This document shows positions 22,601 through 28,010 of a stretch of 28,010 nucleotides of DNA, piece after piece. The notes below the pieces were generated by a model. The model was given only the letters and a program-made list of their open reading frames with translations, had not been told where the DNA came from and did not search any database. Every line of letters starts with the position of its first letter. The first letter of the stretch is position 1. Origin of the DNA: a bacterium (GTDB taxonomy: Bacteria; Bacillota; Bacilli; Lactobacillales; Streptococcaceae); NCBI GenBank assembly GCA_905221505.1, contig CAJNDL010000027.1, forward strand, positions 1 to 28,010, given 5' to 3'. The position numbers and the translations under genes are program-made.

Positions 22601-23215
22601 TCATTCAAAAATATAAGGAATATCTGCTAGTGCTTGAATTCTATAATTACCTTCATAAGTCGACTCTAAAAAGTTGATACTTTGAATCCCACTATTCTGA
22701 GCGAATTCCACATCCAGAGTCCGGTCCCCTATATAATAGGTGTTATTAGGATTCAGCTGATACTTGTCTAACAGATAGGTAGCCGCTTCTGGACTTGGCT
22801 TCCGCGCAAAGCCGCTCTGACTGGTTAAAATCGCTGTAAAATAGGATTCCAACCCAAAATCTCTGAGAATGGTAAAAGCATTGTCTCCCTTATGAGTGTA
22901 AACAAAGTTCCGAATCCCTACTTGATCTGCCCAAGCTAACACTTCACGCGCACCTGGCATCAAAATTACCTGAGCATTCTTTTCAGCCAGACTCTGGGCA
23001 CGCACCTGATTTAGCACTTCCACATCCATCTTTCGCTCTTCTGCCACCTGCACAAGCAAATCCTGCACCGAATACTTGAGGATAAACTCTCTCACTTTCT
23101 CCTTATCATAAGGAATAGAAAACTGACCAAAAGTCTCCTCAATCCCTGATAAAATCGCTTCGTAAGAGTCCAATAAAGTCCCATCTAAATCCCAAATAAA
23201 AGCTGTTTTTTGCAT
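22601..23215 (-). CDS. HAD-superfamily phosphatase (phosphoglycolate phosphatase-like)
   Basis: This 204-residue haloacid-dehalogenase hydrolase has motif I as FIWDLDGTLLDS, with nucleophile Asp9 and Asp11. It has an alpha-helical cap, a motif III region around FARKPSPEA and the motif IV variant YIGDRTLDVEFA. This architecture is that of phosphoglycolate phosphatases and beta-phosphoglucomutase-like enzymes; the substrate cannot be told. ATG 23215 lies only 3 nt past the stop of the MATE gene, so the two are translated in coupling. No functional link with the exporter is known to me. Confidence 0.92.
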   Translation of the reverse strand: MQKTAFIWDLDGTLLDSYEAILSGIEETFGQFSIPYDKEKVREFILKYSVQDLLVQVAEERKMDVEVLNQVRAQSLAEKNAQVILMPGAREVLAWADQVGIRNFVYTHKGDNAFTILRDFGLESYFTAILTSQSGFARKPSPEAATYLLDKYQLNPNNTYYIGDRTLDVEFAQNSGIQSINFLESTYEGNYRIQALADIPYIFE

Positions 23216-23218
23216 TTC

Positions 23219-24499
23219 CTATCCTTTCAAGCTCATATAACGCTGGTAACGGTAGCGTAGAAATAACCAACGAAAACCATTATCCAAAAGAGTTCCTGCC
23301 CAAATACCAGGCAAACCCCAACCAAGAACAATCCCCATCAGATATCCTGTTCCAATGCGAATACACCACATTCCTATACTTGTCGCATAAAAGGGAAGCC
23401 GAGCATTGCCCAAACCCTGCCAAACTGCCGTATAGATGACTGTTCCTATCGTCATAGGAGTTCCAAGTAGTGAAAAAAGTGTCACTAGAACACTAGCCTC
23501 AACTGCTAGAGGATCAGTCGTATAGAGATGAGTCAGTGGTATCCCTAAGGCATAGATACTGAAGGTCAAAGGCAACATGAGAAAAAGAGAAAGCCAAAAG
23601 GTTTGCTTGCTCAAACTAGCGACTCTTTCCCAATTATCCTCTCCAACTGCTCGGGCCACCAGCATAACCGTTGCCGTAGCAACGCCAAAGGCAGGCATGT
23701 AGTTAAACTGGGTCAAGACTTCTCCGACCGCATTTCCAGCCACTGCCTCCGTCCCAAAAGAAACGACCAAGGCAATGATCACTACATCTCCAGCCCGCAT
23801 CATAAGTCGCTCTCCAGCTGCTGGTAAAGCCAAGGTCAACAGTTCCTTATCCAAACCAAAAGTCGGCTTCGCATAAGGCAGTTTTAATTGTGACCACAAA
23901 ATCACAAGACCAACCAAACGAGACAAAATAGTCCCCCAAGCAACACCCGCTATCCCCATATCAAGGATAAAAATAGCTAGACTGGAAAAGAGAATATTCA
24001 AGGCATTTGACAAGAAGCTGACATAAAGAGGCAGACGCGGATTATGCGTTGCACGAATCAAGGCTCCCAGACTCGTCATCAAGCCCAAAAGAACAATCGT
24101 TCCACCTACCAAAGATAGGTAGAGTCCTCCACTTTCGGCCACATCTCTCTCCGTTCCCAAGAGTCCAATCATCTCTTGCCCAGCGAAGATGGACAAAGCT
24201 CCTAAAAGAAAACTTACTAGTAAAGTAATTTTCAACGCCTCAGTCACATGATAGGCTAGCTTAGACTGATCCTTCTGCCCCAAACTTTTTGAAATAACAC
24301 TAGAAATAGCTGCCCCAAGAGCAATGAAAATCGCCTGATAAATGGTGATGATATTACCAGCGACTGATACACCTGAAATAGCTATCAATCCTAAATGAGC
24401 AACCAAATAACTGTCCACCATTCCCATGAGCATCTGCAAAAAGTTTTCGCCCATAGCTGGCAATGCAATATTAAGAATGTCTTTATTTTTCTTAAACAA
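23219..24499 (-). CDS. MATE family efflux transporter
   Basis: This 426-residue multidrug and toxin extrusion transporter has about 12 membrane segments in two MatE repeats. The first starts at IALPAMGENFLQMLMGMVDSY; the second starts near LALPAAGERLMMRAGDVVIIALV, the same motif. It exports cationic compounds by Na+ or H+ antiport; the substrate is unknown. The start is a TTG at 24499, supported by an AGGAGGAGAGA site directly before it; the first in-frame ATG would remove part of helix one. The gene begins right after the thrC terminator with no room for a promoter, so transcription may depend on read-through. The DinF name used for homologs is not certain. Confidence 0.92.
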   Translation of the reverse strand: MFKKNKDILNIALPAMGENFLQMLMGMVDSYLVAHLGLIAISGVSVAGNIITIYQAIFIALGAAISSVISKSLGQKDQSKLAYHVTEALKITLLVSFLLGALSIFAGQEMIGLLGTERDVAESGGLYLSLVGGTIVLLGLMTSLGALIRATHNPRLPLYVSFLSNALNILFSSLAIFILDMGIAGVAWGTILSRLVGLVILWSQLKLPYAKPTFGLDKELLTLALPAAGERLMMRAGDVVIIALVVSFGTEAVAGNAVGEVLTQFNYMPAFGVATATVMLVARAVGEDNWERVASLSKQTFWLSLFLMLPLTFSIYALGIPLTHLYTTDPLAVEASVLVTLFSLLGTPMTIGTVIYTAVWQGLGNARLPFYATSIGMWCIRIGTGYLMGIVLGWGLPGIWAGTLLDNGFRWLFLRYRYQRYMSLKG

Positions 24500-24511
24500 T
24501 CTCTCCTCCTG

Positions 24512-24547
24512 ATGAAAAGAAACTCAGTTGGTTTCCCAACCGAGTTT
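24512..24547 (-). terminator. thrC terminator
   Basis: Stem AAACTCGGTTGG/CCAACTGAGTTT (12 bp with one G-U), GAAA loop, then TTTCTTTT on the minus strand. Confidence 0.85.
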
Positions 24548-24559
24548 ACTCCCTCTGTC

Positions 24560-26044
24560 TTAAAGTCCTAGATAAGCCTCAACCGCTGCTTGCATATCAG
24601 CAGCTGCCACGGTTGTCTTGTGACGAACTGGAGCTGTTTCAAGCCCATCAACTGCTGGTGGCACAGCCACTCCTGAAATGTCATGTAATTGAGCCAAGGC
24701 TTCAAAGTCTGTCAAACCTACTTTCCCTGTTACAGCCTCTACTGCAACCACTGGGAACTTATAAGGACTAGCTGTTGAAGCAATCACAGTCTTAGTCGCA
24801 TCATCAGTAACCGCTTGGTATTTTCTATAAACTGCTGAGGCAACCGCCGTATGTGGATCCTCAATATAAGAATCTGACTCATAAACACGCTTGATTTCTG
24901 CCGCTGTTTCTTCCTCAGTCGCATATTCAGCTGCAAAGAGCTCCAGAATCTCTACATCAAAATCAGTCAGTTCATATTGTCCTTGTGTATTCAAGGCATT
25001 CATGAGTTCAGCCGTCTTAACCGCATCATTTCCCAAAAGGTGGAAAATGAGACGCTCCAAGTTTGAAGATACCAAGATATCCATAGATGGACTAGTTGTT
25101 ACTTTAAACTCACGTTTCTTGTCGTAAACACGTGTCTTGAAGAAGTCTGTCAAAACATTGTTGTCATTTGAAGCACAGATTAATTTGCCAACTGGCAAAC
25201 CAATTTGCTTAGCATAAAAGGCAGCCAAGATATTTCCAAAGTTTCCTGTTGGTACTGTGAAGTTAACCTTTTCACCAGCCACAATTTCACCAGCCTTAAC
25301 CAACTGAGCGTAAGCATAAACATAATAAACAATTTGTGGTACCAAACGACCAATGTTCATAGAGTTAGCTGACGAAAATTGCAATTTGTTTGCAGCCAAT
25401 TTTTCACGAAGTGCTACATCGTTAAACATATGTTTCACGTTGGTTTGCGCATCGTCAAAGTTACCGTCAATGGCAATAACATGAGTATTGTCGCCAGTCT
25501 GAGTAGTCATTTGCAACTCTTGTACCTTGCTGACACCATCCTTTGGATAAAAGACGATAATTTCAGTACCGGGTACATCTGCAAATCCTGCCATAGCAGC
25601 TTTCCCAGTATCACCAGATGTTGCTGTCAAAATGACAATCTTGTTCTCCAAGCCATGTTTCTTAGCAGCAGTCGTCATAAAGTATGGCAAGATAGATAAG
25701 GCCATATCCTTGAAGGCAATCGTTGAACCATGGAAGAGTTCCAAGTTGTATTGCCCATCCAGTTTCACCAGTGGCGCAATCGCTGGAGTATCAAACTTGC
25801 TATCGTAGGCATTGTTGATACAGTAGTCCAACTCCTCAGCTGTAAAGTCATCTAAAAATGCTGACAAAACAAGCTTAGCAACTTCCTGATAAGAAGCATC
25901 TTTCAATTTGTCAAAGTCCAAATCTACCTTTGGATAAGTGACTGGTGTAAACAAACCACCATCCGTTGCCAAACCTTGCAAAATTGCTTGGCTAGCAGTT
26001 ACTGTATTGTTGGCATCACGTGTTGATTGATAAACTAATGTCAT
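24560..26044 (-). CDS. thrC: Threonine synthase
   Basis: This pyridoxal-phosphate enzyme converts O-phosphohomoserine to threonine, the last step of threonine synthesis. It has 494 residues. The PLP lysine is Lys112 in HGSTIAFKDMAL. The phosphate-binding TATSGDTGKAAMAG segment and the FTVPTGNFGNILAAFYAK block are typical of the long ThrC class with an N-terminal domain. ATG 26044 is preceded by AAGGATAGAGAG and an extended -10, TGATATAAT (26076-26081). The leader is short, so classical attenuation is not evident. The other threonine genes are not in the window. Confidence 0.96.
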   Translation of the reverse strand: MTLVYQSTRDANNTVTASQAILQGLATDGGLFTPVTYPKVDLDFDKLKDASYQEVAKLVLSAFLDDFTAEELDYCINNAYDSKFDTPAIAPLVKLDGQYNLELFHGSTIAFKDMALSILPYFMTTAAKKHGLENKIVILTATSGDTGKAAMAGFADVPGTEIIVFYPKDGVSKVQELQMTTQTGDNTHVIAIDGNFDDAQTNVKHMFNDVALREKLAANKLQFSSANSMNIGRLVPQIVYYVYAYAQLVKAGEIVAGEKVNFTVPTGNFGNILAAFYAKQIGLPVGKLICASNDNNVLTDFFKTRVYDKKREFKVTTSPSMDILVSSNLERLIFHLLGNDAVKTAELMNALNTQGQYELTDFDVEILELFAAEYATEEETAAEIKRVYESDSYIEDPHTAVASAVYRKYQAVTDDATKTVIASTASPYKFPVVAVEAVTGKVGLTDFEALAQLHDISGVAVPPAVDGLETAPVRHKTTVAAADMQAAVEAYLGL

Positions 26045-26075
26045 TACTCTCTATCCTTTATCTATAGTCTCTTCC

Positions 26076-26081
26076 ATTATA
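26076..26081 (-). promoter_or_regulatory. thrC promoter (extended -10)
   Basis: The minus strand reads TGATATAAT, with no clear -35. Confidence 0.65.
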
Positions 26082-26095
26082 TCATGATTTTTCAG

Positions 26096-26118
26096 AAAAT
26101 TCTCCCTTTATAAGAGAA
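26096..26118 (-). terminator. Weak terminator after the ligase-like gene
   Basis: TTCTC (plus 26100-26104) pairs with GAGAA (26114-26118), then four T on the minus strand. The stem is short and AT-rich. Confidence 0.4.
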
Positions 26119-26119
26119 A

Positions 26120-27397
26120 TTATAGCCCTAAGTCTTCTTTCAAAGGCTGTAAGTAGATCATTTCATGCTTATTTCTCATCTTCAGACCTTCCTCAGCTAA
26201 CAAGAGTAATTCTTTTGAAAAATCTATAATCGAAGTTTTCTCCTCATATGTTAGCTTCTTCTTAGAAAATTGCCGTCTTAAAGACTTATAATTTCTCCCA
26301 AATGCTTTAAAGAAAGGTGCTGTTTCTAAGTAAGCTTCTAACTTGTCTAAATTAAGCAACAATCCCAAGTGAAAGGCTGCTGAAGTAAAAGTCCTATCAA
26401 GAGGCTGAGTACACACACTACGAAACTCAACCGTTCCTCGAGTCGTTAAGTCTTGATACTGATAACTACGATGAGTTTCAAAATCCTTCTCTTGAGGATA
26501 AATAAGAACATCGTCCCCATTCAGAGCAAATGCCTGGATTTCAGGCATAGCCAAATAATCCCTTGCCTGAATCGGATAAAAATAATAGGTTTGCCCATCA
26601 CGTTCCGCAGTAAAAATTGCAGAATGATCTAGATAGTCAAAAAAATCATCTTCATCATCAAAGATTCTAGCATTAACCCCAACATTCTCTGTATAGATAC
26701 CATGCATAGATTCTTCCCAGAAAATATCCCTTGAAATTTTCGTATCCCAATCCGCATCCAAAAACTCAGAGTTTGCAAATAAATAAGCCTTAACTGCTTC
26801 AATTTGGGTAAAAGCATTAATCACTCGTAAGTAGTTAGACTTTGAAACATCCAACTGAACCTGACTCCCACAGATAAAAGCACCATATTCAGGGAAATGA
26901 TGCAAGTCTGATTTAGTCACATTTCTACTCAAATTCAAATAGTCCATCAACATCTGATAGCGTGGGTAAGCAACTGGACAATTCTCATTTTTATCCCAGT
27001 TGGGATGAATACCACAGCCAACAATAACATGATGGGATTCACTTAATTTACTCTGAATTACATCCATATAATTATTAAAACGATTCTCGACCTCTTGAAT
27101 CGTTTCAGCCTTACCAAATGCAAACTCAATCGTTGTATAGGAAACTTCAAATAAAATAGCATCCTGACTTATCGGATCTACTAACTGGATAGGATTTCCA
27201 AAATCATCTACCTTTTCTACAATGAAATCTAAAGCAGAAACTAAATAATGAAATAGTTCCTTTATAACACCAACATCTGTAGCAAGCCCCTCTAAATTTG
27301 CAACAGGATATTCCAGCTCAATCCCGACAAACAATTCAGGATTTTCTTTAATATTTTTCAGATACCGATGTTTTAATAAATCGATAGAACGAGACAT
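26120..27397 (-). CDS. Glutamate-cysteine-ligase-like enzyme (GCS2 family)
   Basis: This 425-residue protein is related to plant/proteobacterial-type gamma-glutamylcysteine ligases. The ATP/metal site FVGIELEYPV (residues 23-32, Glu27 and Glu29) and the C-terminal GTVEFRSVCTQPL (321-333) are the family marks. GCS enzymes join glutamate to cysteine or other amines using ATP. No glutathione synthetase is beside it, and many mitis-group streptococci import glutathione instead, so its product may be gamma-glutamylcysteine or another gamma-glutamyl compound. ATG 27397 has only a weak AGGAT site. A TGGTATAAT promoter (27443-27448) lies 46 bp upstream, between this gene and the tRNA terminator. Superfamily sure, substrate unknown. 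Confidence 0.82.
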   Translation of the reverse strand: MSRSIDLLKHRYLKNIKENPELFVGIELEYPVANLEGLATDVGVIKELFHYLVSALDFIVEKVDDFGNPIQLVDPISQDAILFEVSYTTIEFAFGKAETIQEVENRFNNYMDVIQSKLSESHHVIVGCGIHPNWDKNENCPVAYPRYQMLMDYLNLSRNVTKSDLHHFPEYGAFICGSQVQLDVSKSNYLRVINAFTQIEAVKAYLFANSEFLDADWDTKISRDIFWEESMHGIYTENVGVNARIFDDEDDFFDYLDHSAIFTAERDGQTYYFYPIQARDYLAMPEIQAFALNGDDVLIYPQEKDFETHRSYQYQDLTTRGTVEFRSVCTQPLDRTFTSAAFHLGLLLNLDKLEAYLETAPFFKAFGRNYKSLRRQFSKKKLTYEEKTSIIDFSKELLLLAEEGLKMRNKHEMIYLQPLKEDLGL

Positions 27398-27442
27398 ACT
27401 ATCCTACTCTTTCTTAATCTAAATAAAATTTGAATAACTACT

Positions 27443-27448
27443 ATTATA
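27443..27448 (-). promoter_or_regulatory. Promoter of the ligase-like gene (extended -10)
   Basis: The minus strand reads TGGTATAAT, just after the tRNA-array terminator. Confidence 0.65.
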
Positions 27449-27461
27449 CCAAAAATAATAC

Positions 27462-27490
27462 AAAAAAGGAACGAAGATCAACTACGTTCC
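27462..27490 (-). terminator. Terminator of the tRNA array
   Basis: GGAACG (27485-27490) and CGTTCC (27468-27473) on the minus strand, 11-nt loop, then six T. It lies 14 nt past tRNA-Leu. Confidence 0.85.
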
Positions 27491-27503
27491 TAACGCTATA
27501 CTA

Positions 27504-27587
27504 TACCGGCGGCCGGGGTCGAACCGGCACGTCCTTGCGGACACTGGATTTTGAGTCCAGCGCGTCTGCCAATTCCGCCACGCCGGC
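27504..27587 (-). tRNA. tRNA-Leu (CAA)
   Basis: An 84-nt class II tRNA with a variable arm (TGTCCGCAAGGACG). The anticodon loop CTCAAAA gives anticodon CAA, reading UUG. The acceptor GCCGGCG pairs with CGCCGGT (one G-U), and the discriminator is A. CCA is not encoded. It is the last gene of the array and is charged by the LeuS of this window. Confidence 0.95.
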
Positions 27588-27596
27588 AAATAGTAA

Positions 27597-27668
27597 CTGG
27601 GGTAGCTGGATTCGAACCAACGCATGAGGGAGTCAAAGTCCCTTGCCTTACCGCTTGGCTATACCCCA
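27597..27668 (-). tRNA. tRNA-Gln (TTG)
   Basis: 72 nt, acceptor TGGGGTA/TACCCCA with a U1-A72 pair and discriminator G, as expected for tRNA-Gln. The anticodon loop CTTTGAC gives TTG. No encoded CCA. Confidence 0.95.
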
Positions 27669-27681
27669 ATAATATAAAATA

Positions 27682-27755
27682 GGCGAGTGATGGGGATCGA
27701 ACCCACGCATGCCAGAGCCACAATCTGGTGTGTTAACCACTTCACCACACCCGCC
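27682..27755 (-). tRNA. tRNA-His (GTG)
   Basis: The anticodon loop TTGTGGC gives GTG. An extra G at -1 faces C73, the hallmark of tRNA-His. The acceptor is GCGGGTG/CACTCGC. No encoded CCA. Confidence 0.95.
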
Positions 27756-27768
27756 ATAATTCTATTCA

Positions 27769-27839
27769 CACGGGCAGTAGGAATTGAACCCACACTGAAG
27801 GTTTTGGAGACCTTAGTTCTACCTTTAAACTATGCCCGT
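27769..27839 (-). tRNA. tRNA-Trp (CCA anticodon)
   Basis: 71 nt, anticodon loop CTCCAAA giving CCA, acceptor ACGGGCA/TGCCCGT, discriminator G as needed by TrpRS. The 3' CCA is not encoded. Confidence 0.95.
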
Positions 27840-27843
27840 AAAA

Positions 27844-27924
27844 TGGAAGGGGAGGGATTCGAACCCCCGAACCCGAAGGAGCGGATTTACAGTCCGCCGC
27901 GTTTAGCCTCTTCGCTACCCTTCC
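27844..27924 (-). tRNA. tRNA-Tyr (GTA)
   Basis: 81 nt, class II with a long variable arm (CTCCTTCGGGTTC region). The anticodon loop CTGTAAA gives GTA. Acceptor GGAAGGG/CCCTTCC, discriminator A. Only 4 nt separate it from tRNA-Trp. Confidence 0.95.
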
Positions 27925-27936
27925 AAAATATATAAA

Positions 27937-28009
27937 TGGCGCGAGACGGAATCGAACCGCCGACACATGGAGCTTCAATCCATTGCTCTACCAACTGAGC
28001 TACCGAGCC
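27937..28009 (-). tRNA. tRNA-Phe (GAA)
   Basis: 73 nt, anticodon loop TTGAAGC giving GAA, normal D and T arms, discriminator A, no encoded CCA. The acceptor strands GGCTCGG and TCGCGCC leave T4 opposite C69, a mismatch within the stem; position 69 would have to be A to pair. The gene ends 1 nt inside the window. Confidence 0.93.
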
Positions 28010-28010
28010 T

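Noticed and set aside
1..28010. CRISPR array or a complete prophage/ICE
   Set aside because: No regularly spaced repeats with unique spacers were seen. The only mobile gene is the broken recombinase.

Overview
The window comes from a low-GC Firmicute and looks like a viridans streptococcus of the mitis/pneumoniae/oralis group. The evidence is the pneumococcal-type order of leuS, gldA, a transaldolase-family gene, a glycyl radical enzyme, a PTS and an activase; two CiaR-box small RNAs; YesM/YesN, pcp, LysM and thrC genes of streptococcal type; extended TGnTATAAT promoters; and tRNA genes without an encoded CCA. The species cannot be fixed from the sequence alone.

Layout. 1-560: no protein gene; two tandem minus-strand csRNAs, each with a CiaR box, a -10, anti-Shine-Dalgarno segments and a terminator. 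567-1690: two GNAT acetyltransferases. 1762-4420: leuS with its promoter, plus a second, diverged copy of its last codons downstream (a recombination scar). 4440-4700: no gene recognised. 4701-13943: a catabolic island. DeoR- and SorC-type regulators (minus) are followed by PTS IIA-IIB-IIC (minus) and then a glycyl radical enzyme, fructose-6-phosphate aldolase and glycerol dehydrogenase (minus). The radical-SAM activase is divergent (plus). 14057-16600: a YesM/YesN-type two-component system. 16842-18501: a frameshifted large serine recombinase, the remnant of a mobile element. 18567-19436: a DUF975 membrane protein, probably from a leaderless mRNA. 19462-21092: pcp, then a DUF1304-MarR pair. 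21152-22429: a secreted LysM wall protein. 22601-24499: a HAD phosphatase and a MATE exporter. 24560-26044: thrC. 26120-27397: a glutamate-cysteine-ligase-like enzyme. 27504-28009: six tRNA genes (Leu, Gln, His, Trp, Tyr, Phe), all minus.

How the genes work together. The glycyl radical enzyme carries a single-cysteine GCVE active site, not the Cys-Cys pair of pyruvate formate-lyase. With an Fsa-type aldolase, GldA and a PTS beside it, the best reading is the radical 'anhydroglycolysis' route known for E. coli YbiW/PflD: an anhydrohexitol 6-phosphate gives 1-deoxyfructose 6-phosphate, then glyceraldehyde 3-phosphate plus hydroxyacetone, then 1,2-propanediol. This is inference, not demonstrated here. 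Two sigma-A promoters in the island carry the same GCACAAATGTG box exactly 37 bp upstream of the -35, a likely SorC activator site. A CTTTCG motif repeated with a 21-bp period sits at the enzyme promoter and in the deoR/activase divergent region, a likely DeoR operator. The island therefore appears to be under two-layer control.
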